21,159 bases of DNA, taken from Gemmatimonadota bacterium (GTDB taxonomy: Bacteria > Gemmatimonadota > Gemmatimonadetes > Gemmatimonadales > GWC2-71-9). Position 1 is the stretch's first letter. Each line of letters begins with the position of its first letter. The DNA is taken from positions 1 to 21,159 of the forward strand of contig QHUQ01000158.1 in assembly GCA_003221985.1 (NCBI GenBank), written 5' to 3'. Shown one piece after another: positions 1 through 7,400 of this stretch. Both the position numbers and the translations under genes were made by a program. Under the pieces are notes generated by a model. The model was not told where the DNA came from and did no database searches. It saw only the letters and a program-made list of their open reading frames with translations.

Positions 1-443
1 GTCATACGCGCCGACCGGCAACGTCACGTTCCTGGCGATCGCGAATGGCTGCTGCAGTCCCTGGTGCTCGATATTCACCTCGGGACCAAGGTTGGCCCCA
101 CTCGACGTGTACCACTCGGTGATGTCGATGTGGATACGATCTTCCTGCCGATAGCCGTCGAGCCCATAGTAGCCACGGTAGCCGACGTGCGGATGCCAGT
201 CTTTGAGCCACGTGCTGCCCGGCAGCCGCTTCTTCCACATCACCGTCGCCTCATAAAACCGGTAGCCGCCACCGCGATTCAAGAATCCCACCTCGGGATC
301 GAATCCGCTTCCGACCCGGATGACCCGCGCGAGGTTGCTCCAGGAGCCGGTCTCATATCCCACGCGCGCGCTGTACGACGTGGGGTCCCGGTCTGGTCCG
401 GGGACGGCCGATGCCGCTCCCCACCAGTCGATGGTCCACGCGT
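1..443 (-). pseudogene. DUF5916-family outer-membrane protein, internal fragment (inverted relative to its C-terminus)
   Basis: On the minus strand, with codons in phase with position 1, a stop-free frame encodes about 146 residues and runs off the left edge. Recognisable segments in order are DAWTIDWWGAAS, GFDPEVGFLNR, WHPHVGYRGYYGLDGY, IHIDITEWY and LQQPFAIA. They match the middle of the C-terminal beta-barrel region of DUF5916 proteins, which usually carry an N-terminal CBM9-like domain and are common in Gemmatimonadota and Bacteroidota. No start codon is seen, and the similarity fades upstream of about position 440, where the C-terminal part of what looks like the same gene begins on the opposite strand. 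By family order this piece should come before the 438-797 piece, with about 45 residues between them. The family call rests on my memory of its motifs. Whether this is a real inversion, two damaged paralogues or an assembly chimera cannot be decided here. Confidence 0.72.
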
Positions 444-797
444 CGCGGCGGGAGCGTGACCGTGGCCGCGCGGCATGCCAGCTCTCTTACGACGTCACTG
501 CTTCTCGAGTACAACGACGTGCGGCTCGACCAGGGCACCTTCACCCGCACGCTCACCGCGGCCCGCATCGCCTACTTCTTCACACCCCGCGTGCTGTTCC
601 AGACACTCGTGCAATACAGCAATCAGGCACGCGTGTGGACCGCGAACGCGCGATTCGGCTGGCTCGGCACCGCCGGCACTGGCTTGTTCGTCGTCTTCAA
701 TGAAGGACAGGAAGCAGACGGCTTCTTCCAATGGAACCGGCCCCAGGCGCGGTCGCTGATCGTCAAATACACGCGCCAGTTTCGACGGAGCGGCTGA
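438..797 (+). pseudogene. DUF5916-family outer-membrane protein, C-terminal fragment
   Basis: The frame ending at TGA 795-797 encodes the C-terminal end of a DUF5916 barrel. Visible segments are RRGGSVTVAARHASSL, LLLEYNDVRLDQGTF, AYFFTPRVLFQTLVQYSNQ, RFGWLGTAGTGLFVVFNEGQE and SLIVKYTRQF. Alternating hydrophobic strands and a terminal aromatic residue near the end fit an outer-membrane beta-barrel. The first in-frame ATG is at 411, but it has no ribosome binding site and the residues between it and about 438 do not look like the family, so I treat the coding similarity as starting near 438. A full family member has several hundred residues upstream of this point. Here the upstream DNA encodes the preceding part of such a protein, but on the minus strand. 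The fragment is probably not expressed as a functional protein unless the junction is an assembly error. Confidence 0.72.
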
Positions 798-817
798 TGC
801 TAAATCCTTTTCGAGCG

Positions 818-1201
818 CTACGCCGCGGCTGCGGGCGCGGGGCCGGCGTCCATCAATTGCATGGTTGTGACATCCACCCTGAAGTTGAGCCCCTCCAGCG
901 TTCGTGCGCCCAGCAAAATGAGATCGCCCGGTTCGCCGAAGACGACTTCGTCTACGGCGCGCCTTCCCGCGACGTGCAGCACCGCAATGCCGGAGCGGCG
1001 CTCGAGCACGGTTCCGTTCGCCTGGCGGAACCGCCACCTCTCACCACGCTCGACGCCTAACGATTCGAGCACCTCGGCGGGTACCCAGCTCAACAGGGCG
1101 CCGGTATCCACCAAGAGCGATCGCAGCGTGCGTCTTTCCCCCGGGCGAGCGGGGTTCTCAAGCTCCACGTCAACGCGGAAGGTCCCCATGTCGTGACCCA
1201 T
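818..1201 (-). CDS. Retropepsin-like (clan AA) aspartic protease, single domain
   Basis: The product is a 127-residue protein with one pepsin-like half-domain. The active-site motif is VDTGALLSWVP (D-T-G), preceded by the strand TFRVDVELENP and followed by the second hydrophobic core segment DLILLGARTLEGLNFRVD, which is the usual order in bacterial retroviral-type aspartyl proteases. Such enzymes work as homodimers; the substrate is unknown. The start ATG at 1201 is chosen because AGGAGGT lies 3 bases upstream on the minus strand. The frame stays open to 1264, but the extra residues look non-homologous. The C-terminus is a low-complexity PAPAAAA tail. The gene is divergent from the aldo/keto reductase and convergent with the DUF5916 fragment, and it has no obvious functional partner nearby. 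The minus strand carries TTGACA at 1249-1254 as a possible -35 box, but no good -10 box follows. Confidence 0.8.
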   Translation of the reverse strand: MGHDMGTFRVDVELENPARPGERRTLRSLLVDTGALLSWVPAEVLESLGVERGERWRFRQANGTVLERRSGIAVLHVAGRRAVDEVVFGEPGDLILLGARTLEGLNFRVDVTTMQLMDAGPAPAAAA

Positions 1202-1274
1202 AGTACCTCCTGAAGGCATGCCGAGTAGTACCATATCGTTGCGGCACGTGTCAATGCTCCTCATTCTTAAGGCA

Positions 1275-2264
1275 ATGAAGACTCGACTCCTCGGTGCTAC
1301 GGGCTATCGCGTCAGCGAGATCGGCTTCGGCGGCTGGGGCATCGGTGGTGAAATGTGGCGCGGCGTGGACGACAGCGAGGGCCGCAAAGCGCTGCGCGAA
1401 GCCGTCGACCAGGGCATCACATTCTTCGACACCGCGCTCGCCTACGGTAATGGCCACAGCGAGCGGATCATCGGCGAGGTGTTGAAGGACGACATCCGCG
1501 CCAACCGCACCGTGGTCGCTACGAAGATCCCCCCGATGAACCGTCAGTGGCCCGGCAAAGCCGGCTACAAGCTCGCCGACGTCTTTCCCGCCGAGTACAT
1601 CGCCTCCTGCACCGAAACGTCGCTCCAGAACCTGGGCGTCGAGGCGCTGCACGTGCAGCAGCTGCATGTCTGGAACGACGCCTGGCTGCAGGATCGCGAC
1701 TGGGGAGCGTCCTACCAGCAGATCGTTCGCCTTAAAGAGGAAGGGAAGGTCTTGCATTGGGGCGTCTCGATCAACGACCACGCGCCGGAGACCGCGCTGC
1801 GCGTGCTCGCCGATCCTCTGTTCGAGACGGCGCAGGTGATCTACAACATCTACGATCGCTCGCCCGAAACGGCGCTCTTCGCCCTCGCGAACAAGAAACC
1901 GCTCGGCATCATCGTGCGCGTGCCGTTCGACGAAGGTGCGCTCACCGGCCAGATCAAGGCCAACACCGTCTTTCCCGCCGGCGACTGGCGCGCCGAGTAC
2001 TTCGCGGGCGACCGCAAGGCCGAGGCGGAGCGGAGAGGGAAGGCGCTGGCGCAGGTGCTCGACGATCAGGTCGAGACGCTGCCCGAGCTGGCGCTGCGAT
2101 TCTGCCTCTCGTCACGGGAAGTCTCGACGGTCATCCCCGGGATGCGCCGCCCGGCGCACGTGCGACAGAATGCGACGGCGTCTGCCAGAGGCGCCCTACC
2201 AGCGGGCATGCTCGCTAAGCTCAAGCCGCATGCCTGGGACAAGAACTGGTATCCGCCCGATTAA
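1275..2264 (+). CDS. Aldo/keto reductase
   Basis: The product is a 329-residue NADP-linked aldo/keto reductase of the TIM-barrel superfamily that reduces aldehydes or ketones. The N-terminus has the family pattern TRLLGATGYRVSEIGFGGWG. The catalytic tetrad is visible as D52 and Y57 (FFDTALAYGNGHSE), K84 (VATKIPP) and H131 (LHVWND). The cofactor-end segment SREVSTVIPGMRR near residue 280 is also typical. The length matches the family. In-frame ATGs at 1218 and 1254 exist, but 1275 gives the usual family N-terminus. The ribosome binding site is weak (TAAGG). The gene is divergent from the protease, with a 73-base gap, and convergent with the lipoprotein gene. The natural substrate cannot be inferred. 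Confidence 0.9.
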   Translation: MKTRLLGATGYRVSEIGFGGWGIGGEMWRGVDDSEGRKALREAVDQGITFFDTALAYGNGHSERIIGEVLKDDIRANRTVVATKIPPMNRQWPGKAGYKLADVFPAEYIASCTETSLQNLGVEALHVQQLHVWNDAWLQDRDWGASYQQIVRLKEEGKVLHWGVSINDHAPETALRVLADPLFETAQVIYNIYDRSPETALFALANKKPLGIIVRVPFDEGALTGQIKANTVFPAGDWRAEYFAGDRKAEAERRGKALAQVLDDQVETLPELALRFCLSSREVSTVIPGMRRPAHVRQNATASARGALPAGMLAKLKPHAWDKNWYPPD

Positions 2265-2283
2265 CGAGACTCGGCCTAAGCTC

Positions 2284-4167
2284 CTACCAGGTATCGACGA
2301 CGACGATGTTGTCCGGCACCGCCGCGAAGATGGTCAGGCCGTCCGCGGAAATCGCCAGCCGATACGGCTGCGCGCCGAGGCTGAAGGATTCCACGATGCC
2401 GCCGTCGCTGAGCCGGACGCGCGTGATCCCACTGCTCGTGGCGAAGTACGCGGTTCCCCCGTCGGGAGCGATCACAGAGGCTCCCACCGCTCCCGCCGGC
2501 GTGATCGAGCCGACCGAAACCAACGCCCGGGTAAACACGGTGCTGTTGATCAGGAACCGGTTGCCGACAAAATCCACGGATGTGTAGTTGAAGTACCAGT
2601 CAACGGTTCCCTTGTCCGTAGGGAACGTGCCCGAGAGCGCGTCGTACACGACTCCCTCGATGGGGCAGCAGGAATCGTCGATCAGGATCAGTGCCGTCGA
2701 GCGGTCTCCCGAGCGGCACAGCGGCACGAATTCCGTCACTGTCTTGCGATTCTGGTAGGCTCGGGTCCTGAGATCGAGCTCGACCAGCGACCCACCGTAG
2801 CCGCTCCCGTTGAACGTGATGGTCACCAGGGCCTTGTTGTTGCCCATGACGCGCACGTTGTCGGGGCCGCGATTCAGGAAGTCGTCACTGTTGACGCGCA
2901 CGGTGTCGCGCGCTCCGCTGACCAGGTTGTAAACGCTGACGTACGGGGTCGCGCGCAACGCGACCAGGAGCGAATCGCCGCCCAGCGACAAGTCCAGCCC
3001 GCGCGGGTTCCCCGTGAAAACGAGCGCCGTGCCGAACGTCTGGGATGCCAGCGACAGCACCGCGACGCGGTTGCTGTCGGGCAACGACGCGTACAGCGCG
3101 TTTCGCTTCGCGTCGTACGTCAGGTCGCGAACAATGCCGCCGAGTGCGGCACTCCACGGCGCGGCGCGACTGCGATTTGACACGGTGAAAGTGCCGAGCA
3201 GAATCTCGCGCGCGTTGCCGGACACATCGCGCGCGAACGCCGTGACGGTGGACGTCCCGCTCCAGGCGCTCGGAACGCGAAAGCCCACCGTCCGGCTGAA
3301 CGTGGTATCGGATGCGGGAAAGGAATCCTGCACGTTCGCGGGCGGGCCGAAGCGATAGCCGACGAGCGCCAGCCGCACATTGTCTCGCGCGTCCAGCGTG
3401 AGGCGCAGCGAATCGCCGGGCGCGAAGCCCGAGCGCCCCGTCGGGTTGATCACCGTACCCAGCGCGAGCGGTGGGCGGGTATCGAGCACGGCGATCGGCT
3501 GAACCGCGGAGGTCACCAGGTGCCCCCCGACATCCCTGGTTTGCGCCGTGATGGACACCGTGCCTGCCGTGGTGTTGGGCGGCACGCGAATGCGGATCGT
3601 GCGCTGCACGTACGAGGCAAAGTTCTCGTTGATCGAGTCCGTCCGGGTCATGACGCCCGTGAGACGGATGACGCTGTAGCGGAGCCCGACATTGTCGGTG
3701 GCGACATAGCGGATCGTCAGCGAGTCCCCGAATTGCACGGTGTCGGCAGGTGTGGCCGTGAACTGGATGATCGCCGGCGGCGTGGTGTCTGCGACCGCGA
3801 CCACCGTCTGGCCGTTGCCGACGCCGCCGCCCGCCGTAGCGGTGGCTTGCACGATCAGCGTTCCGGTGCCTGCCGCGAGCGGCACCGTGTAGAGCCGCGT
3901 TGCGGTGAACGTTCCCGCAAGGTGCACATCGAGTGACTCGGAGCTGACGAGCACGCCGCGAGTCGTGATTTTCACATAATCGACGTCAGCCTGCTCGGGT
4001 GGAAACACCGTGACGGTCGCCAAAACGCTTTGGCCGGGGAGGATGGCCTCACGATTCGCGGTAACGGTGACCGTCACTGGGGGTGAGGACGTTCCATCAG
4101 AACAGCGCGCCAGCGTGATGGTGGACGCGAGTGCCAGCCAGCGGGTGAGGGATGACGGGCGGCGCAA
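2284..4167 (-). CDS. Surface lipoprotein with Ig-like domains and a C-terminal beta-propeller
   Basis: The product is a 627-residue secreted protein. Residues 1-22 form a signal peptide with a hydrophobic core ending in LARC, a lipobox-like site with an atypical Arg before Cys22. Residues 25-340 contain three Ig-like beta-sandwich units; repeated openings such as DTTPPAIIQFTATP and DTRPPLALGTVINP mark domain boundaries. Residues 345-627 contain propeller-like blades: GIVRDLTYDAKRNALYASL, GNPRGLDLSLGGDSLLVAL and QPYRLAISADGLTIFAAVP. The start is TTG at 4167: an in-frame TAA lies at 4198-4200, no ATG or GTG gives a signal peptide, and the ribosome binding site is weak. It follows the beta-barrel gene by 10 bases, so the two are probably co-transcribed. 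The role is unknown; such proteins are common in Gemmatimonadota and may bind polymers or act on the cell surface. Confidence 0.75.
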   Translation of the reverse strand: MRRPSSLTRWLALASTITLARCSDGTSSPPVTVTVTANREAILPGQSVLATVTVFPPEQADVDYVKITTRGVLVSSESLDVHLAGTFTATRLYTVPLAAGTGTLIVQATATAGGGVGNGQTVVAVADTTPPAIIQFTATPADTVQFGDSLTIRYVATDNVGLRYSVIRLTGVMTRTDSINENFASYVQRTIRIRVPPNTTAGTVSITAQTRDVGGHLVTSAVQPIAVLDTRPPLALGTVINPTGRSGFAPGDSLRLTLDARDNVRLALVGYRFGPPANVQDSFPASDTTFSRTVGFRVPSAWSGTSTVTAFARDVSGNAREILLGTFTVSNRSRAAPWSAALGGIVRDLTYDAKRNALYASLPDSNRVAVLSLASQTFGTALVFTGNPRGLDLSLGGDSLLVALRATPYVSVYNLVSGARDTVRVNSDDFLNRGPDNVRVMGNNKALVTITFNGSGYGGSLVELDLRTRAYQNRKTVTEFVPLCRSGDRSTALILIDDSCCPIEGVVYDALSGTFPTDKGTVDWYFNYTSVDFVGNRFLINSTVFTRALVSVGSITPAGAVGASVIAPDGGTAYFATSSGITRVRLSDGGIVESFSLGAQPYRLAISADGLTIFAAVPDNIVVVDTW

Positions 4168-4177
4168 TCGCAGCTCG

Positions 4178-4849
4178 CTAGGGCTTGCCCGACAGTTTTA
4201 TCGAGCAACTGACTCCGTAGACCGTTCCTGAGCCCGACAGACCGATGGGAAATGCGATCGCTGGGGCGAGGGTGACCTGATTGCCGAATCCGAGTCCGAC
4301 CCCCAGCGACACAATCTCCCACGTATCAAAACCGGTTGAATCGACGGCGGTCGGGGCCTTGAGCGTGTACCAGGCGTTCGCAATCACAAAACTCGCCGTC
4401 GGCACGAGGTCGATGACCTTTTTGTGAACGAGGACAAACCCCGCATCGGCGCCGATCGCGAAGTGCTTCTCGCTGTAATCGATCCCGGTACCAGCGATGT
4501 TCTGCGGCCCGCTGGAGAGGCCGACGAAGATCTCTGGGCAGAGGTGGACCTTGCGTTCTTCTGGATGGCCGGCCCCCAGCTGCAGACCGAAACCGGCTCC
4601 ATAGTCCCAGGCGTCGCCCCCGACGTCATAAGTCGCCATCCCGAATTCGGCCTCGCCAAAGACACGCTCGCCGCCGACCCGCAAGCCACCATGGTAGGTC
4701 TGCGCCGAGGAGTTGAAGCCGAGACCGAAAATGAGGCGCGCCGGCGATCCCGCGAAGCCGAATTCTCCGGAGCACACTTGTGCGCGAGCCCGGCCGATTC
4801 CCAGGCCGGTGAGTAGCAAAATGGAGCAGATGCAGAGCTTGCTCCGCAT
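4178..4849 (-). CDS. Secreted outer-membrane beta-barrel-like protein
   Basis: The product is a 223-residue protein with an N-terminal signal peptide (LCICSILLLTGLGIGRARA, cleavage probably before QVCSG). The rest is rich in Gly and aromatic residues in alternating amphipathic strands such as RLIFGLGFNSS, YGAGFGLQLGAG, FAIGADAGFVL and VSLGVGLGFGNQ. It ends VYGVSCSIKLSGKP. This suits a small outer-membrane barrel, but I do not recognise a named family. The start ATG 4849 is well bounded, because an in-frame TAG lies only four codons upstream (4859-4861). No strong ribosome binding site is seen. The gene lies 10 bases upstream of the Ig/propeller lipoprotein gene and is likely in one unit with it. 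Cys27 and a second Cys near the C-terminus could form a disulfide in the periplasm. Confidence 0.65.
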   Translation of the reverse strand: MRSKLCICSILLLTGLGIGRARAQVCSGEFGFAGSPARLIFGLGFNSSAQTYHGGLRVGGERVFGEAEFGMATYDVGGDAWDYGAGFGLQLGAGHPEERKVHLCPEIFVGLSSGPQNIAGTGIDYSEKHFAIGADAGFVLVHKKVIDLVPTASFVIANAWYTLKAPTAVDSTGFDTWEIVSLGVGLGFGNQVTLAPAIAFPIGLSGSGTVYGVSCSIKLSGKP

Positions 4850-4908
4850 GCGTGGATACTACCCGCCAGCCACGCCCCTCGAAAGCCACGCCGCGCCAAA
4901 CGACATAA

Positions 4909-6096
4909 TCACTTAAGCGACAGCTCTCTCAAGCGCCGCGCGATGAGACGTCGCTCCGGTTCCTCGATCGCGAGTGCCAGGGCCCGCTCGTACGCCGCTC
5001 GCGCCTCGTCCTTACGGCCCAGTCGTCGCAACAGGTCCGCCCGGGCGGCGTGCGCCAGGTGATACCCCTGCAGCTCGCCGCGCGCGAGAATGGCGTCGAT
5101 CAGTGCGAGGCCGTGCGCGGGCCCGTCGCGCATCGCAATCGCCGCGGCCCGGTTGAGCTCGATCACGGGCGACGGATCGGCCCTGAGCAGCACCTCGTAC
5201 AGTCCGGCAATCTGCTGCCAATCAGTGGCCGCGGCGGTCGGCGCTTCGGCGTGGACGGCGGCGATGGCCGCCTGAAGGGCAAACGGGCCGAAGCGGCGGG
5301 ACGAGAGAGCTCGCTCGACCAGCGCGACCCCTTCCTTTATCTGCGCCTGGTTCCACTGCGAGCGATCCTGCTCCTCGAGCGGGATCAGCTCCCCAGCCGC
5401 TGTGGTGCGCGTCGCTCGGCGCGCCTCGTGCAACACCATGAGCGCCAGCAGGCCGATCGCCTCCGGCTCGGGCAGTAGCTCGACCAGCAGCCGCCCCAGT
5501 CTGATCGCCTCCGCGGCGAGGTCGGGCCTCGTGAAATAGCCCTGATTGAAGACGAGGTAGACGACGTGCAGCACGCTCGCCAGGCGCTCGGGGAGATCGT
5601 TGCGCTCGGGGACTTCGTAGGGGATCCGCGCATCGCGGATCTTCGATTTCGCCCGCACGATGCGCTGCGCCAGCGTCGGCGCGGTGGTGAGAAACGCGGC
5701 CGCGACCTGCTCGGTCGTCAGGTCACAGACCTCGCGCAGTGTCATCGCGATCTGCGCGTCCGGATTCAGGGCAGGATGGCAGCAGGTGAAGATGAGACGC
5801 AGCCGGTCGTCGGCGACGTCGTAATCCTCTGATTCGGTGAGCTCCTGCGGCACATCCACCTCATCGGTGACTTCGCGGCGGCGCTTGCGCAGCCGGTCGA
5901 TCGCCTTGAATCGGCCCGTCGAAATGAGCCACGATCGGGGGTTTGCCGGCGTGCCTTCGACTGGCCAGCGCTCCACCGCAGCCGCGAAGGCCTCCTGAAG
6001 CGCCTCCTCGGCGAGATCGAAGTCGCCGAGCAGACGGATCAGGGTGGCGAGGACGCGACGGGATTCCGCGCGGTAGACCGACTCGATGGTGTCTAC
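4909..6096 (-). CDS. ECF42-type RNA polymerase sigma factor with DUF6596/TPR-like C-terminal extension
   Basis: The recognisable protein is about 395 residues, close to the roughly 400 usual for this group. Sigma region 2 is visible as LIRLLGDFDLAEEALQEAF and RSWLISTGRFKAIDRLRK. Region 4 is visible as REVCDLTTEQVAAAFLTTAPTLAQRIVRAKSKI. Then comes the DUF6596 signature VVYLVFNQGYF with EAIRLGRLLVELLPEPE, followed by helical repeats near the end (ARAAYERALALA). ECF42 sigmas typically sit next to DGPF/YCII proteins and lack a classical anti-sigma factor, exactly as here. The start is unresolved. Homology begins at VDTIESVYRAESRR, but that first codon is GTA (6096-6094) and no ATG, GTG or TTG lies nearby in frame. 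The long open frame reaching GTG 6438 is an out-of-frame reading of the upstream YCII gene. The frame overlaps the YCII stop by four bases, suggesting translational coupling. Confidence 0.85.
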   Translation of the reverse strand, partial: VDTIESVYRAESRRVLATLIRLLGDFDLAEEALQEAFAAAVERWPVEGTPANPRSWLISTGRFKAIDRLRKRRREVTDEVDVPQELTESEDYDVADDRLRLIFTCCHPALNPDAQIAMTLREVCDLTTEQVAAAFLTTAPTLAQRIVRAKSKIRDARIPYEVPERNDLPERLASVLHVVYLVFNQGYFTRPDLAAEAIRLGRLLVELLPEPEAIGLLALMVLHEARRATRTTAAGELIPLEEQDRSQWNQAQIKEGVALVERALSSRRFGPFALQAAIAAVHAEAPTAAATDWQQIAGLYEVLLRADPSPVIELNRAAAIAMRDGPAHGLALIDAILARGELQGYHLAHAARADLLRRLGRKDEARAAYERALALAIEEPERRLIARRLRELSLK

Positions 6097-6449
6097 GGCT
6101 GGTTGAACTCCATGATCGGTCGCACTTCGACCGTGCCATGCTTCGCGCCGGGAATCCGCGACGCCACCTGCACGGCGTCGCTCAGGTCCTTCGCATTGAT
6201 GAGGTAGTAGCCACCGAGCTGCTCCTTCGTCTCGACGTACGGCCCGTCGGTTGCCGAGATCTTGCCGTTCCGGACACGCACCGACTTCGCGGTGGTGGTG
6301 GGCTGCAGCGCCTCGCCACCCACGTAGTTGCCGTTCTTCTTGATGTTGTCCGTAAACGCGTTGTACTCGGCCATGCCCTTCTGCATCTCGGCCTCGGACA
6401 GCTTCTGCCAGGCTTTCTCGTCCTCGTAAATCAAGCACAGATAACGCAT
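6093..6449 (-). CDS. DGPF/YCII-domain protein, second copy of a tandem pair
   Basis: The product is a 118-residue single-domain protein of the YCII-related, DGPF type. It begins MRYLCLIYEDEKAW and carries the diagnostic DGPYVETKEQLGGYYLI at about residues 68-84, with VEVRPIMEF near the end. The fold is ferredoxin-like. The biochemical role of these ECF-associated proteins is not established; they are thought to be targets or partners of the neighbouring sigma factor. The start ATG 6449 is set by GGAGGAG five bases upstream. An upstream extension to 6806 is open but is only shadow reading of the first copy. The stop TAG (6095-6093) overlaps the sigma-factor frame. It is clearly a paralogue of the protein encoded at 6473-6817: the two align without gaps over 114 residues. 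Confidence 0.88.
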   Translation of the reverse strand: MRYLCLIYEDEKAWQKLSEAEMQKGMAEYNAFTDNIKKNGNYVGGEALQPTTTAKSVRVRNGKISATDGPYVETKEQLGGYYLINAKDLSDAVQVASRIPGAKHGTVEVRPIMEFNQP

Positions 6450-6472
6450 CGTCTCCTCCAAACGTGAAGTGT

Positions 6473-6817
6473 TCAACCCCAGACCGGCCGGACCTCGATG
6501 GACCCCCACTTTGCGGACGGAATCCGCGCGGCCACCTGAATAGCGTCGTTCAGGTCCTTGGCCTCGATCAGGAAGTAGCCGCCCAGCTGCTCTTTGGTCT
6601 CGGCGAACGGGCCGTCGGTAGTCGAGACCTTGCCGTTCCGAACCCGGACAGTGGTGGCGGCGTCGGTGTGCTTCAGCCCATTGCTCCCGAGGAGGTGGCC
6701 GCTCTTCTTGATGTCTTCGGCGAAAGCCCCGTAGTCCTTCTTCGCTTGCTCGATCTGCTCGCGCGGGACGTTCGCTTCCTGCTTCTCCTCCTGGTAAACC
6801 AGGCAAAGGTATTTCAT
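6473..6817 (-). CDS. DGPF/YCII-domain protein, first copy of a tandem pair
   Basis: The product is a 114-residue YCII-related protein. It begins MKYLCLVYQEEKQEA and contains the motif DGPFAETKEQLGGYFLI at about residues 68-84, then AARIPSAKWGSIEVRPVWG at the C-terminus. The start ATG 6817 has GGAGGAAG two to three bases upstream; upstream in-frame codons to 6889 add no homologous sequence. It is the first gene of a three-gene unit, with 23 bases to the second YCII gene and then the ECF42 sigma factor. The sequence between it and the divergent DUF1697 gene (6818-6887) must hold both promoters; I see no convincing -10 and -35 pair. The unit may be autoregulated by the sigma factor, which would explain the lack of a housekeeping promoter, but that is an inference. 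Confidence 0.88.
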   Translation of the reverse strand: MKYLCLVYQEEKQEANVPREQIEQAKKDYGAFAEDIKKSGHLLGSNGLKHTDAATTVRVRNGKVSTTDGPFAETKEQLGGYFLIEAKDLNDAIQVAARIPSAKWGSIEVRPVWG

Positions 6818-6887
6818 GGCTTCCTCCAGAAAAGTCTGAAATATCGTCTTGACACCAGGTAGTCGTATGGGGAGGCTAGATTTCGAC

Positions 6888-7400
6888 ATGCCACGCTATG
6901 CGGCTTTTCTCCGGGGCGTCATGCCGATGAACTGCAAAATGCCGGCGCTCAAGGCGGCGTTTGAAGCGGCGGGATTCAGCGACGTGAAGACCGTGCTGGG
7001 GAGCGGTAATGTGGTGTTCGACGCGCGTAGCACATCGGAACAGGCGTTACAGCAGCGCGCCGAAGCCGCCATGCAGGAGCACCTCGGCCAGGCGTTTCTG
7101 ACGATCGTGCGACCGATAGAGCAGCTGCGGACGCTGCTGGCGTCGGATCCGTATCAGCGTTTCAAGGTCGACCCGAAGGCAAAACGCATCGTCACGTTCC
7201 TGCGCGGCCGGCCGAAGGCGAAGATCGCCTTGCCGGTCGAGATGCACGGCGCCCGCATCCTCGCGATGAAGGACGGCGAAATCTTCAGTGCCTATCTGCC
7301 GACCCCCAAGGGTCCCGTCTTCATGAGCCTGATCGAGAAGACGTTCGGCAAGGACCAAACGACGCGTACCTGGGATACGATCGCGAAGGTGGCGCGGTGA
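6888..7400 (+). CDS. DUF1697 domain-containing protein
   Basis: The product is a 170-residue cytoplasmic protein matching DUF1697. The N-terminal family signature is present: RYAAFLRGVMPMNCKMPALKAAFEAAGF, followed by VLGSGNVVFDA, with the first part split here between residues 3 and 30. The C-terminal part has FMSLIEKTFGKDQTTRTWDTIAKV, also typical. The usual length is about 175-185, so it is complete. ATG 6888 is used because it gives the family N-terminus. GGGGAGG lies 12 bases upstream, somewhat far; an ATG at 6867 would be the alternative start. A TTGACA at 6849-6854 lies just upstream, but no -10 box follows at proper spacing. The function of the family is not known. The stop codon lies inside the 5' arm of a hairpin shared with the convergent DinB gene. 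Confidence 0.88.
   Translation: MPRYAAFLRGVMPMNCKMPALKAAFEAAGFSDVKTVLGSGNVVFDARSTSEQALQQRAEAAMQEHLGQAFLTIVRPIEQLRTLLASDPYQRFKVDPKAKRIVTFLRGRPKAKIALPVEMHGARILAMKDGEIFSAYLPTPKGPVFMSLIEKTFGKDQTTRTWDTIAKVAR

Noticed and set aside
1936..3180. A 414-codon plus-strand frame spanning the end of the aldo/keto reductase and the lipoprotein gene
   Set aside because: It crosses two well-supported genes in other frames and has low-complexity composition with no recognisable motif.
6097..6438. N-terminal extension of the sigma factor to GTG 6438
   Set aside because: These residues are an out-of-frame reading of the YCII gene and show no sigma-factor similarity.
6849..6854. TTGACA as the -35 box of a promoter for the DUF1697 gene
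   Set aside because: No -10-like hexamer lies 16-18 bases downstream; the nearest candidate, TAGATT, is 22 bases away.
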